A DNA stretch of 64,000 nt from Mangrovibacter phragmitis. GTDB lineage: Bacteria > Pseudomonadota > Gammaproteobacteria > Enterobacterales > Enterobacteriaceae. The notes below the pieces were generated by a model that was given only the letters and a program-made list of their open reading frames with translations, ran no database searches and was not told where the DNA came from. The translations under genes and the position numbers were made by a program. Below are positions 1-8,835 of this stretch, one piece after another. How positions within the stretch are numbered: the stretch's first letter is position 1; each line of letters opens with the position of its first letter. The DNA is taken from NCBI RefSeq assembly GCF_001655675.1, contig NZ_LYRP01000002.1, positions 93,749-157,748 of the forward strand, read 5' to 3'.

Positions 1-218
1 TTTTTTTCAAAGGCGCGTGAGTTGCCTGAAATACAGGAAATGTTTTCCCAAAATAGCAACGAAGAATACTCTCCACACTCCCCGATGGGTTAACCAGCGC
101 GGGGTAAATCACGCACCGTACTCACCTTTCTCTCCAGTATCCTGCGCAGTCATAGTTTCTGATGCTTAAGTTTGCTCACATTTTGTTGCTGAATTGTATC
201 CGTTCAGAGATTTATTTG

Positions 219-245
219 TAACGTTCTCCGAACCGAAACCGATAA
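219..245 (+). promoter_or_regulatory. sigma-28 (FliA) promoter of the chemotaxis receptor
   Basis: The -35 element TAACGTTC (219-226) is followed by exactly 11 nt and the -10 element ACCGATAA (238-245). The family consensus is TAAAGTTT-N11-GCCGATAA, so only three of 16 positions differ and the spacing is perfect. It lies 55 bp upstream of the receptor ATG and would place that gene in the class 3 flagellar regulon. Confidence 0.8.
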
Positions 246-299
246 CACAAGTAAGGAATACCGCTGCAGGAGCATTTCTTTTTACATTTTGGGGGCTCT

Positions 300-2291
300 A
301 TGGCTCTTCTTACAACTCCACCACGGAAAATCAAAACCCGCACATTGATGTTGGTCAGCAGTTTTCTCACCATCACTCTAGGGTTTGTTCTTACGATTGG
401 CTACCTGACCTGGCAATCAATGTCACAAAAAGAGATTGTCGCTAAACGTTATATCCAACAGATAGCCCAAAGTGAATCACTCAAGGTGCAAAGGCAACTC
501 AATAATGCACTGGTTACTGCCCGCGATCTTGGGGACAGTGCATGGGCACTGAAAGAGGCAGGAATGACAAACCGCGCCGGGCTTGATCAACTGATGAAAA
601 CATACCTGAACACCCACCCCAGTTTTTTATCAATGTCTCTCGGTTTTGAACATAACGCATTCGATGGTAAAGACGCTGAGTTCGCCAATAAACCGGGGCA
701 AAATAGTTTTGGCTCCTATGCCAAATATGTCGATCGTGGCCCCGACGGAAACCCTGCGTTACACAACCTGGTAGATTACACAACGCCTGGCGCAGGCGAT
801 TATTATTTACTGCCGAAACAACGTAAAACCGACGTCATCATTGAACCCTATGTTTACCCTTACAACGGGGTGGATGTCATGCTGACATCAATTGCTGCTC
901 CCATTGTACGCAATGGTGAGTTTATGGGGTCAGTTACTTCCGATTTTTCACTGGAAACACTGCAAAAAACCATTCACGCCATTAAACCCTGGGATGGCGC
1001 AGGTTATGCCGTACTGTTGTCGGCCGGGCAACGGGTTGTGGCAAGCCCTGTGCCTGCACAGACAGGTAAAAAATGGCAAGGCCAACCGTTCAGCGAAAAA
1101 GTTACCCAGTTTGATGATCCAGTACTGAAAGAGCCCGCTTTTATTGCCTGGGAACCCATTATAGTAGGTAACAGTAATACACCATGGAAACTGGCCATTG
1201 TCACGCCGGTCAGCGTGGTAATGGCTAAGGCATGGCGCGATCTGACCCAGTCACTTTTGCTGATGCTGGTGAGCATTATCGTAGTCAGTGTAGTGATTGG
1301 CTTAATATTTACCCGCAAAGTAGCCCGCCCGGTTGGTGGTGAACCCGGCGATGCTGCAATGATAGCATTGTCAGTTTCACAGGGAATACTGAGTAATTCT
1401 ATTCCTGTCGCCCCTTCAGATAAGCAAAGTATTTTCTACGCACTGAATACCATGCAAACACGCCTGCATGATATGGTCAGTGACATTCATGTTGCCAGCA
1501 ACTCAGTACGTAGTGGCAGTGCCGAAATTGCCGCCGGAAACCTGGATCTTGCGTCACGTACGGAGCAACAGGCTGCGGCAATCGAACAAACTGCGGCCAG
1601 TATGGAAGAACTCACATCAACGGTAAAAAACAATGCGGATAATGCTCATACTGCAACTTCTCTGGCAAATGACGCAACACGCATCGCTGCCGAGGGCGGC
1701 ACCCTGATGAGTGAGGTTGTCACTATCATGTCGCAAATTGATGAGAGTTCCAGCAAAATCAATGATATTACCAACATCATCAATGGTATTGCCTTCCAGA
1801 CTAATATTCTGTCGCTTAACGCTGCCGTTGAAGCTGCCCGGGCTGGTGAACAAGGCCGTGGCTTTGCAGTTGTTGCCGGGGAAGTAAGAAACCTTGCACA
1901 ACGCAGTGCTAATGCAGCAAAAGAAATTTCAGAGTTAATTGATGAGTCTGCGCAGCGCGTCACTCACGGTGTGGAACTGGTTAATAATACCGGCAAAATG
2001 ATGAAGCAAATTATGACGGCAGTCGAAGATATTCAGCACGTCATAACTGGCATCGTTCAGGCTCTGGATGAACAGACTCAGGGTATCAGCCAGGTGACTA
2101 TCGCAGTCAATGAAATGGACACAGCCACACAACAAAATGCCTCTTTGGTGCAGCAAATCTCAGCGGCAGCAATGTCACTGGAGGAGCAGGCAAAAGTACT
2201 GGAAGAAACGATGGCCTTTTTCCAGTTAACCGTTAGTTCGCATGCAATGGCGTCTCAGGAAGCACTAATGCTGGCAGACACTGCGGATTAA
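300..2291 (+). CDS. methyl-accepting chemotaxis protein
   Basis: A transmembrane chemoreceptor that senses a periplasmic ligand and controls CheA through CheW. Membrane segments lie at about residues 17-37 and 318-338 and enclose a large Cache-type periplasmic domain. A short linker with GGEPGD precedes a long cytoplasmic helical signalling domain. The highly conserved hairpin tip ([20 protein letters not shown]) is at about residues 496-516. The C-terminus lacks the NWETF-type pentapeptide that tethers CheR/CheB in Tar and Tsr, so adaptation would need help from other receptors. GGGGG precedes the ATG. The ligand cannot be told from sequence. It sits alone behind a FliA promoter and ends at a hairpin. 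Confidence 0.95.
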   Translation: MALLTTPPRKIKTRTLMLVSSFLTITLGFVLTIGYLTWQSMSQKEIVAKRYIQQIAQSESLKVQRQLNNALVTARDLGDSAWALKEAGMTNRAGLDQLMKTYLNTHPSFLSMSLGFEHNAFDGKDAEFANKPGQNSFGSYAKYVDRGPDGNPALHNLVDYTTPGAGDYYLLPKQRKTDVIIEPYVYPYNGVDVMLTSIAAPIVRNGEFMGSVTSDFSLETLQKTIHAIKPWDGAGYAVLLSAGQRVVASPVPAQTGKKWQGQPFSEKVTQFDDPVLKEPAFIAWEPIIVGNSNTPWKLAIVTPVSVVMAKAWRDLTQSLLLMLVSIIVVSVVIGLIFTRKVARPVGGEPGDAAMIALSVSQGILSNSIPVAPSDKQSIFYALNTMQTRLHDMVSDIHVASNSVRSGSAEIAAGNLDLASRTEQQAAAIEQTAASMEELTSTVKNNADNAHTATSLANDATRIAAEGGTLMSEVVTIMSQIDESSSKINDITNIINGIAFQTNILSLNAAVEAARAGEQGRGFAVVAGEVRNLAQRSANAAKEISELIDESAQRVTHGVELVNNTGKMMKQIMTAVEDIQHVITGIVQALDEQTQGISQVTIAVNEMDTATQQNASLVQQISAAAMSLEEQAKVLEETMAFFQLTVSSHAMASQEALMLADTAD

Positions 2292-2308
2292 GTTTATGCA
2301 CATCAACA

Positions 2309-2341
2309 GCAGGGGGAGCGTTTTCAGGTCGCTTCCCCTGC
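2309..2341 (+). terminator. hairpin downstream of the chemoreceptor gene
   Basis: A 12-bp stem (GCAGGGGGAGCG paired with CGCTTCCCCTGC, one G-T wobble) with a 9-nt loop, 17 nt after the receptor stop. No long T tract follows, so termination efficiency is uncertain. Confidence 0.6.
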
Positions 2342-2345
2342 CCTT

Positions 2346-2366
2346 TGTCATATGACATATGTCATA
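2346..2366. repeat. overlapping palindromes TGTCATA / TGACATA / TGTCATA
   Basis: TGTCATATGACA (2346-2357) and TATGACATATGTCATA (2351-2366) are both perfect palindromes and overlap by 7 bp. The block lies between the convergent ends of the chemoreceptor gene and ydgC, an unusual place for an operator. No regulator is recognised. Confidence 0.5.
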
Positions 2367-2401
2367 CACACATGATATACAGATAGTCTATTGTCACGGC
2401 G

Positions 2402-2740
2402 TTAGCTATGCCACCGGGTCCAGCAAACAATCAGTAACCAGGCTGCCACACCCCAGCATGATACGGCACTCACTAATGCCAGAGGCACTCTCATTAATGA
2501 ACTGAAGTACCACAACGCCAGCAGGTAAACAAAATAGGGAATGATAGCCCACATACCAAAAATAACAGTAGTGCGCAACGCAGCCGTTCCTCGTTCAGAG
2601 GCAACAATGTAATGAGCCAGCAATGCAAAGGTTGGAAACAAGGGGACTAACCCCGCGATGTAGTAATTGCGGGTGCGAGAAAGTAAAGCTATCAGGACAA
2701 CAACCGCAGCACCAATCACTGATTTAAACAATAACCCCAT
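2402..2740 (-). CDS. ydgC: inner membrane protein YdgC (GlpM family)
   Basis: A 112-residue integral membrane protein with four hydrophobic segments, the usual size of the GlpM family. Conserved stretches include NYYIAGLVPLFPTFALLAHY and IPYFVYLLALWYF, which match E. coli YdgC closely as I remember it. The family's biochemical role is unknown; the name comes from a Pseudomonas gene linked to alginate production. GGTGGG precedes the ATG. It stands alone and converges with the chemoreceptor gene. Confidence 0.85.
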   Translation of the reverse strand: MGLLFKSVIGAAVVVLIALLSRTRNYYIAGLVPLFPTFALLAHYIVASERGTAALRTTVIFGMWAIIPYFVYLLALWYFSSLMRVPLALVSAVSCWGVAAWLLIVCWTRWHS

Positions 2741-2935
2741 CTAACCCACCAAACGTCTGGTATAAAGACAGCAGCATACCAACAGGGGGGGTTCAACACC
2801 AGAAAACAATAATTAACGAATGGTATTGGACAAACAATCTAAATAACCGAATATATAAAAAATTCCTAAGTATTGGTTATCGCAAATTATTTCTCAGCAC
2901 CAGTTTTTTGATGAAAGGGAGTGAGTTTTGGATAA

Positions 2936-2963
2936 GAAAAACCGGTACAACGTTCTCCGGCTT
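2936..2963 (-). terminator. terminator of the small secreted-protein gene
   Basis: On the minus strand AGCCGG, an 11-nt loop and CCGGTT form a short stem followed by TTTTTCTT, about 40 nt downstream of the stop of the small gene at 3004-3246. Confidence 0.55.
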
Positions 2964-3003
2964 TATTCTTCATAAGATAATATAATATCAATAAGCAATG
3001 TTA

Positions 3004-3246
3004 TTACGACCAACCACCAGCAACCAGTGTGTATACGTTAAATGCATCATCCATGGACTGCCCGGTGCTTTGTGACCCCTGCGCAATATTAGAGCCAGCT
3101 TCAATATCACTGGCATGCTGTAGGTTAGCGGTTGTTGCTGTAATGGTCGTATTTGATGAGGTAGTTTGTGTACTCTGCGCAGCAAATGTACTAAAAGACA
3201 TCGCTGACAGCACCAGGGCTGCGACGGTAATGTTTACAGTTTTCAT
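3004..3246 (-). CDS. small secreted Ser/Thr-rich protein of unknown function
   Basis: An 80-residue product. The first 23 residues (MKTVNITVAALVLSAMSFST then FAA) form a clear Sec signal peptide with an AxA-like cleavage site before AQ. The mature 57 residues are rich in Ser, Thr, Gln and Asn, have no cysteine and end in GGWS. I chose the ATG at 3246 because the signal peptide begins there; the frame stays open 17 codons further upstream but without a signal. Size and architecture recall BhsA/YhcN-like periplasmic proteins, but I do not see their motif. Function unknown. Confidence 0.65.
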   Translation of the reverse strand: MKTVNITVAALVLSAMSFSTFAAQSTQTTSSNTTITATTANLQHASDIEAGSNIAQGSQSTGQSMDDAFNVYTLVAGGWS

Positions 3247-3479
3247 AATATTTTTCTCGGTTAACTCATTTATTCTGGCCTGATTAAGCCATACCATTAT
3301 GGTAGATCTGGATCACACTTTTTTCCAGTGCGATTATTTAACTATTTGTGCCAAAAATAACACATGCAAAAAAGTAGCAATAAAAAATGAAGGAAGGATG
3401 GAACGAAGTGTAAGGATATTTAAAGAAAGTAATCCAGAATGGTTTTTTAAAACAATTAAAACAACAAAAGAGAGAAATA

Positions 3480-3506
3480 AAAAAATGGGCCGATATATTC
3501 GGCCCA
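3480..3506 (-). terminator. terminator of ydiY
   Basis: On the minus strand TGGGCCGA, a 5-nt loop and TCGGCCCA form a perfect 8-bp stem followed directly by a T7 tract, five bases past the ydiY stop codon. Confidence 0.9.
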
Positions 3507-3511
3507 GTGAT

Positions 3512-4270
3512 TTACATTTTATAACCCAATGTAACTGATGTTTTGGTGTCAGTGTGATCAGGTGCAGTTGAAGGTGGATTAGAATTCCAGGTTACGTTAT
3601 AAGCCACTTTCAAAGAAAAATGGGCGTTAATCGCAACTTCCAGCCCTGTTTCAGAGTTGACTGTCGTGTCATCACTGCCCAGAACGGAAACCCCCTGGAT
3701 AAACTTAGCATTGTCAGTGAACTGCCAGGTGTAAGAACCGGCAGCATAACCTAATGCCTGCGTTTTATCCGTGCCATCGGTATACTCGTCATAACGAACA
3801 CCAGGACCGAATTCCAGCCTTAAGCTATGAACAGGACCATTGAGGATCTGGCGACCATAACCTGCCGTCAGCACGTCACGTTGATGGTAGCCGTTATAAC
3901 GGTCTGATAACCAACTGGCCTGACCAAACAGGTAGTTGCTACCGTTCATATTATACCGGCTACGCCCACCGACTGCGTACTTTTCAGAAGAACGTTCGTC
4001 GTTGGAAGACGTATTATTCGCTGTGCCCCACAAAGACCATGCAGTGGACGTTTGGTACCAGGTTAACGTGCTGTCCGCCGTTAACGAAGAGTTGCGACTG
4101 TTACCTGACTGCGCCAGGTAACCCGCATTAACCGATCCTTCAAACGGCTGTTTTGCCGTCGAAGGGTCATCCATGACAGTAAAAACAGAATCATCTGCGC
4201 TGGCGATATGACTTACCAGCATTCCCCCTGCCAGCAACATTGCCGCAGGTACTGTCTTAAAAAGCTTCAT
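3512..4270 (-). CDS. ydiY: YdiY, DUF481 outer-membrane protein
   Basis: A 252-residue exported protein with a signal peptide cleaved near residue 25 (HIASA-DD). The rest alternates short amphipathic strands rich in Tyr, Trp, Gly and Ser, as in DUF481 beta-barrel proteins, and ends in the aromatic-containing LGYKM. E. coli YdiY is reported as acid-inducible with no defined function. The gene is divergent from pfkB, the same neighbour as in E. coli, across a 286-bp intergenic region. Confidence 0.9.
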   Translation of the reverse strand: MKLFKTVPAAMLLAGGMLVSHIASADDSVFTVMDDPSTAKQPFEGSVNAGYLAQSGNSRNSSLTADSTLTWYQTSTAWSLWGTANNTSSNDERSSEKYAVGGRSRYNMNGSNYLFGQASWLSDRYNGYHQRDVLTAGYGRQILNGPVHSLRLEFGPGVRYDEYTDGTDKTQALGYAAGSYTWQFTDNAKFIQGVSVLGSDDTTVNSETGLEVAINAHFSLKVAYNVTWNSNPPSTAPDHTDTKTSVTLGYKM

Positions 4271-4556
4271 TATAATGTCCGCACAACAAAAAAAGAGACC
4301 ACAAAGGTCCCGGAAACTTTTCCGAGGATCAACGGATTATGTGCCCAGGAAAGGTTACAAATTATAAAAATCTCCGAATAACATAGCAATGAATTCTTAT
4401 TTCATTTTTTGAATAAGGCGCGTCTTAAAAAGAGATTATATTTATATATAAACCTGTGCGATCTCTACAATTCCATCAATAAATCATTGAGTTATTTTCA
4501 GCATACCTTTTAAGGTAGTGCTACCATTTAAGATAAACTGCAACCGGAGGAAAAAA

Positions 4557-5486
4557 GTGAACATATATACACTTACGCTGGCGCCCTCTTTGGATAGTGC
4601 AACGCGTACCAGTCAAATCTATCCTGAAGGGAAATTGCGTTGTAGTGCACCAGTGTTTGAGCCAGGAGGCGGAGGTATTAATGTGGCACGCGCAATCAAT
4701 CATCTGGGGGGGAACGCAACCGCTATTTTCCCCGCAGGTGGTGCGACAGGCGAGCACTTGTGCCACCTCTTAAAGGAAGAGGATGTGGCAGTTATTCCCG
4801 TCCCCGCACAAGAATGGACCCGGCAGAACCTGCATGTTCACATTGATTCCAGTGGTGAACAGTACCGTTTTGTAATGCCGGGTGCTATGTTAAGTAGTGC
4901 TGAATGCCAGCAACTGGCGGCCAAAATTAAAGCCATCCCGGCTGATTCACTGTTAGTTATTAGTGGAAGTATGCCTCCGGGAACAGATACCGACTATTTA
5001 TGCGGCCTGATTCATCTGGCACAAAAACAAGGTATTCGCTGTATTATAGACAGTTCTGGCGATGCGCTGAGTGCGGCGCTGGAAGTGGGCAATATTGCAC
5101 TGGTTAAGCCGAACCAGAAAGAATTAAGTGCTCTGGTCAAACACCCTCTCAACCAACCTGATGATGTTCGGCTTGCAGCGCAAGAAATCATTCAAAGTGG
5201 TAAAGCACAAAACGTGGTTGTCTCTCTGGGCCCACAAGGTGCCATGGGTGTAAGCCGTGATGCCTGCGTTCAGGTGGTTCCACCACCTGTTCGTAGCCAG
5301 AGTACTGTTGGTGCTGGCGACAGTATGGTAGGTGCGATGACACTCAAACTGGCAGACGGGGCAGGTCTGGAAGATATGGTGCGTTATGGTGTCGCAGCAG
5401 GTAGCGCGGCTACATTAAACCAGGGCACACGCTTATGCTCCTTTGAGAATACCGAGAAAATTTACCGTTACTTCCTGCAAAGTTAA
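4557..5486 (+). CDS. pfkB: 6-phosphofructokinase II
   Basis: Phosphorylates fructose 6-phosphate at C1 with ATP; the minor PFK isozyme, of the PfkB/ribokinase family and cytoplasmic. The N-terminal ribokinase signature (GGGGINVARAINHLGG) and the C-terminal anion-hole/catalytic motif TVGAGDSMVGAM near residue 250 are intact. The GTG at 4557 is chosen because GGAGG lies six bases upstream and this gives 309 residues, the E. coli length; the frame opens 13 codons earlier without a ribosome site. Followed by a perfect hairpin terminator. Confidence 0.97.
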   Translation: MNIYTLTLAPSLDSATRTSQIYPEGKLRCSAPVFEPGGGGINVARAINHLGGNATAIFPAGGATGEHLCHLLKEEDVAVIPVPAQEWTRQNLHVHIDSSGEQYRFVMPGAMLSSAECQQLAAKIKAIPADSLLVISGSMPPGTDTDYLCGLIHLAQKQGIRCIIDSSGDALSAALEVGNIALVKPNQKELSALVKHPLNQPDDVRLAAQEIIQSGKAQNVVVSLGPQGAMGVSRDACVQVVPPPVRSQSTVGAGDSMVGAMTLKLADGAGLEDMVRYGVAAGSAATLNQGTRLCSFENTEKIYRYFLQS

Positions 5487-5526
5487 GTAGTACAACGCCC
5501 ATGTGGGTAACTCTAATTATCTTCAG

Positions 5527-5557
5527 GCCACGTAAAAGCCAGGCTTTACGTGGCTTT
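5527..5557 (+). terminator. terminator of pfkB
   Basis: GCCACGTAAA and TTTACGTGGC form a perfect 10-bp stem with an 8-nt loop, followed by TTTG, 40 nt after the pfkB stop. Confidence 0.75.
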
Positions 5558-5642
5558 GCCGCTCAGATGTGCGCTGTATCGCCTTTTATCAGCAAGAAAT
5601 ACATTAACTTTATTTTCTATCGGACGACACGGGAGAGATGCT

Positions 5643-6503
5643 ATGTGGCAGGCTATCAGTCGTTTACTTAAGGACACTCTGGGAGAATCTACGTTCGAAG
5701 ACCAACGCCCCCTTCCCGGTGGCGAGGTGCACAGTGCATGGAGTGCCCGCTATGCTGGCCATGATTTATTTATTAAATGTGATGACCGGGCATTATTGCC
5801 ACTTTTCACTGCCGAAGCCGATCAATTGATACTGCTGGCCCGTAGCCAGACAGTAAATGTTCCACGCGTGTGGGCGGTTGGCAGTGAGCGTGAACAAAGC
5901 TTTTTAGTTCTGGACTACCTTGCCCCCCGGCCATTTGATGCCCACAATGCATTTTTATTAGGCCAGCAGCTGGCAAAGCTTCACCAATGGAGTGAACAAC
6001 TGCAGTTTGGGCTGGATTACGACAACCATCTTGCCACCACTCCCCAACCCAATACCTGGCAACGGCGCTGGTCAACGTTTTTTGCCGAGCAGCGCATTGG
6101 CTGGCAACTTGAGTTGTCAGCCGAAAAAGGGATAACGTTCGGTAATATAGATATCATCGTTGAAAAGGTACGTGAACGTCTTTCCTCGCACCAACCTGCA
6201 CCGTCATTGCTCCATGGCGATTTGTGGTCTGGAAATTGCGCGGTAGGGCCAAATGGCCCTTATATATTCGATCCAGCATGTTACTGGGGCGACAGGGAAT
6301 GTGACCTGGCAATGCTCCCGTTGCATCCAGAACAGCCTGCACAAATTTACGATGGCTACCAGTCTGTCTGCCCGCTTCCCAATGATTTTATTGAACGCCA
6401 GCCCATTTACCAGTTGTATACACTACTCAACCGGGCCAGGTTGTTTGGTGGCCAGCATCTGCCAGTCGCGCAACAGGTCCTTGAGCAGATACTGGATAAT
6501 TGA
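5643..6503 (+). CDS. yniA: fructosamine-kinase-family protein YniA
   Basis: A predicted small-molecule kinase of the fructosamine/ketosamine-3-kinase family (APH-like fold), likely cytoplasmic; the true substrate is not established. The catalytic-loop motif HGDLWSGN lies near residue 190 and the metal-binding FDPACYWGDRECD segment follows about 20 residues later. The ATG at 5643 gives 286 residues, equal to E. coli YniA, and GGGAGAG lies just upstream; the frame extends 31 codons further 5' but that part is not conserved. It converges with yniB with only 9 bp between stops. Confidence 0.93.
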   Translation: MWQAISRLLKDTLGESTFEDQRPLPGGEVHSAWSARYAGHDLFIKCDDRALLPLFTAEADQLILLARSQTVNVPRVWAVGSEREQSFLVLDYLAPRPFDAHNAFLLGQQLAKLHQWSEQLQFGLDYDNHLATTPQPNTWQRRWSTFFAEQRIGWQLELSAEKGITFGNIDIIVEKVRERLSSHQPAPSLLHGDLWSGNCAVGPNGPYIFDPACYWGDRECDLAMLPLHPEQPAQIYDGYQSVCPLPNDFIERQPIYQLYTLLNRARLFGGQHLPVAQQVLEQILDN

Positions 6504-6512
6504 CAGAGGTAG

Positions 6513-7049
6513 TCAAATATAGCCAAGCAGAGAGAAAAAGACATAACCAACCACAATGATGACGATGGGCAATATATACAGCGGGAAAAACTGCAAAAGG
6601 ATGGTATGGTGCGGCACAACAATTTTTTCTTCCAGTGCGCTTTTAGTAAGCCCGCTGTCCCCTTTTGCTTTTTCCAGAATCAGTTGATCTTCAAGCCCTT
6701 CGCGAATAAAACGCACTTGCCGGCTCATACGAGCGCCTGAAGACTGCAATGCCATACCGACAAAAACCAGCACAAAAATAATCCAGAACAACACATTGAG
6801 TTGGTGAGCAAAATCAGGCAACGGCGAGTTGTACCAAAAGATGTTCAAAAATGGCGTATTAAACCGAATCATATCAATCATGACATGAGCAAAATCTGAC
6901 ATAACAGCATTTATGCCCGCTTTTTTCTCACTGTGTTGATCCATGAACTTCAGCAGCGAAATCAACGTAGAGATTACAGCAGGAATGAAAATCACCCATC
7001 CTGCAATGCGTTTTACAATCGCCAGGCGTCCAGCTTGTTGGTAAGTCAT
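6513..7049 (-). CDS. yniB: inner membrane protein YniB
   Basis: A 178-residue protein with three hydrophobic segments at about residues 13-33, 84-104 and 150-176. The middle loop is charged (ARMSRQVRFIREGLEDQL). Length and sequence match E. coli YniB and the neighbours (yniA on one side, hxpB on the other) are the same. No function is known. Divergent from hxpB across 165 bp. Confidence 0.9.
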   Translation of the reverse strand: MTYQQAGRLAIVKRIAGWVIFIPAVISTLISLLKFMDQHSEKKAGINAVMSDFAHVMIDMIRFNTPFLNIFWYNSPLPDFAHQLNVLFWIIFVLVFVGMALQSSGARMSRQVRFIREGLEDQLILEKAKGDSGLTKSALEEKIVVPHHTILLQFFPLYILPIVIIVVGYVFFSLLGYI

Positions 7050-7214
7050 TTTTTCCCCTCACCAGCTCCCATACTGAAAGCTGAAGTATTCACGTTACGT
7101 CTTCAAGTCTACCCAGACGGGCAAATTATGCCTGTTTTTTAATGCTCTCACCCAGGGTCGTGAATTATATGTTACTTTTCATGGAAATCGTATCGTAAAA
7201 AGGAGCAATAGCGT

Positions 7215-7880
7215 ATGCCAGGTGTAACAGGAACCCTCGCAGCAATATTTGACATGGACGGATTACTGATAGATTCAGAGCCATTGTGGGACCAGGCTGA
7301 ACTGGAGGTTATCGCCTCTCAGGGTGTAGACATTACGCGCCGCAACGAACTCCCCGACCTGCTGGGTTTGCGAATTGACGTGGTTGTAGACCTTTGGTAT
7401 GCGCAACAACCCTGGAAAGGAGCCTCCCGCGCAACAGTAACACAACAAATTATACGTCGTGCTATCGAGCTGGTTGAAGAAACCCGCCCACTGTTGCCCG
7501 GAGTACGGGAGGCGCTGAGTTTATGCCAAAACCTTGGTCTGAGAATCGGCCTGGCGTCCGCATCCCCCTTACACATGCTTGAGCAAGTACTGGAAATGTT
7601 TTCATTGCGCCCCTATTTCTCCGCTCTGGCTTCTGCCGAACATCTTGCATGGAGCAAACCACACCCACAAGTTTACCTCAATGCGGCTGAAAAACTGGGT
7701 ATAAATCCGCTGAACTGCGTCACACTGGAAGACTCTGTGAATGGGATGATTGCCACCAAAGCAGCCCGTATGCGCTCAATTGTTGTGCCCTCAAGAGAGA
7801 ATGCAGGCAATCCGCGCTGGGTTCTGGCCGATGCCCATCTGAGCAGCCTCGAAGAATTGACCGCCGCGCACCTAAAATAA
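7215..7880 (+). CDS. hxpB: hexitol phosphatase HxpB (YniC), HAD superfamily
   Basis: Hydrolyses sugar phosphates such as 2-deoxyglucose-6-phosphate and hexitol phosphates; a cytoplasmic HAD phosphatase. All four HAD motifs are visible: DMDGLLIDSE near residue 13 (nucleophile Asp), LASASP near 115, SKPHPQVY (Lys) near 148 and EDSVNGM near 172. The cap insertion between motifs I and II is of the beta-phosphoglucomutase type. 221 residues, as in E. coli. Its stop codon overlaps the KdgR box of kduD. Confidence 0.94.
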   Translation: MPGVTGTLAAIFDMDGLLIDSEPLWDQAELEVIASQGVDITRRNELPDLLGLRIDVVVDLWYAQQPWKGASRATVTQQIIRRAIELVEETRPLLPGVREALSLCQNLGLRIGLASASPLHMLEQVLEMFSLRPYFSALASAEHLAWSKPHPQVYLNAAEKLGINPLNCVTLEDSVNGMIATKAARMRSIVVPSRENAGNPRWVLADAHLSSLEELTAAHLK

Positions 7881-7894
7881 AACGATATTTCATT
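7876..7894. promoter_or_regulatory. KdgR operator upstream of kduD
   Basis: AATAAAACGATATTTCATT matches the pectinolysis regulator consensus AATRAAAYRNYRTTTYATT at all 19 positions. It starts within the last codons of hxpB, about 75 bp before the kduD ATG, where it would cover the kduD promoter. KdgR represses pectin, hexuronate and 2-keto-3-deoxygluconate catabolic genes. Confidence 0.8.
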
Positions 7895-7916
7895 TTATTT
7901 GAATTAACTGTTCAGC

Positions 7917-7960
7917 CGGATTATGCTGTGCCTGAATACTCACCTGCACAGCATAATCCG
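7917..7960 (+). promoter_or_regulatory. perfect 14-bp hairpin in the kduD leader
   Basis: CGGATTATGCTGTG (7917-7930) and CACAGCATAATCCG (7947-7960) are perfect inverted repeats around a 16-nt loop. The 3' arm ends on the G that begins the GAGGT ribosome-binding site of kduD. No T tract follows, so it is more likely a leader structure, operator or attenuation element than a simple terminator of hxpB. Confidence 0.65.
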
Positions 7961-7968
7961 AGGTAACT

Positions 7969-8730
7969 ATGATATTGAACGCGTTTAACCTGGCCGGGAA
8001 AGTCGCTATGGTCACTGGTTGTGACACGGGTCTGGGTCAGGGAATGGCGCTGGCGCTGGCGGAAGCCGGATGCGATATTATCAGTGTCAACCGTAAAATC
8101 CCCCATGAAACAGCTGAACAGGTCATCGCTCTGGGCAGGCGTTTTCTGGCTTTACAGGCAGATCTGAGCAGCCAGGAGCTTATTCCCGGCCTGGTGACAC
8201 AGGCTGTCAGTGAAATGGGCCGTATGGATATTCTGGTTAATAACGCAGGTATGATTCGCCGCAATGATGCCATCGATTTCAGCGAAAAAGACTGGGACGA
8301 TGTAATCAACCTGAATCTGAAATCGGTCTTCTTTCTTTCGCAGGCTGTTGCCCGGCAATTTATTGCCCAGGGTTCAGGAGGAAAGATAATCAATATTGCC
8401 TCCATGCTCTCTTTCCAGGGTGGAATCCGCGTTCCGTCATATACAGCTTCTAAAAGTGGCGTCCTGGGGCTAACCCGGTTAATGGCGAACGAATGGGCCA
8501 TTCACGGGATAAACGTGAATGCGATAGCTCCGGGTTATATGGCAACCAACAATACCCGGCAACTGCGTGATGATGAAGCACGCAATCAGGCGATACTGGA
8601 ACGTATTCCCGCTGGTCGTTGGGGTATACCTCAAGACCTGAAAGGTCCCGCTGTTTTTCTTGCCTCAAGTGCTTCAGACTATATCAATGGTTACACACTG
8701 GCCGTAGATGGTGGCTGGCTTGCACGATAA
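7969..8730 (+). CDS. kduD: 2-dehydro-3-deoxy-D-gluconate 5-dehydrogenase
   Basis: Interconverts 3-deoxy-D-glycero-2,5-hexodiulosonate and 2-keto-3-deoxygluconate with NAD(H), the last step that feeds unsaturated hexuronates from pectin into the KDG pathway; cytoplasmic SDR family. The cofactor motif TGCDTGLGQG starts at residue 16, NNAG is near 88, the catalytic SYTASKSG (Tyr, Lys) near 157, and the C-terminus is VDGGWLAR. 253 residues, the family length. Unlike E. coli, its usual partner kduI is not adjacent, and the gene is inserted between hxpB and ydjM. The upstream KdgR box supports the assignment. Confidence 0.95.
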   Translation: MILNAFNLAGKVAMVTGCDTGLGQGMALALAEAGCDIISVNRKIPHETAEQVIALGRRFLALQADLSSQELIPGLVTQAVSEMGRMDILVNNAGMIRRNDAIDFSEKDWDDVINLNLKSVFFLSQAVARQFIAQGSGGKIINIASMLSFQGGIRVPSYTASKSGVLGLTRLMANEWAIHGINVNAIAPGYMATNNTRQLRDDEARNQAILERIPAGRWGIPQDLKGPAVFLASSASDYINGYTLAVDGGWLAR

Positions 8731-8782
8731 TTAATCACTTGAGGTGATATTGACAAAGTGTTACAACGTCACCTCTTTTTCC

Positions 8783-8820
8783 TACTGTATAAAAACCCTA
8801 TACTGGATGAATTGACAGTT
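8783..8820. promoter_or_regulatory. tandem LexA (SOS) boxes of ydjM
   Basis: TACTGGATGAATTGACAGTT (8801-8820) differs from the core CTGT-N8-ACAG at one position. TACTGTATAAAAACCCTATA (8783-8802) keeps the left half only. E. coli ydjM is also preceded by two LexA sites, the second imperfect. They end 15 bp before the ydjM start. Confidence 0.75.
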
Positions 8821-8835
8821 ATACCGGGTTTTATC

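Noticed and set aside
194..445. 83-codon frame upstream of the chemoreceptor
   Set aside because: Overlaps the sigma-28 promoter and the receptor start; no ribosome site.
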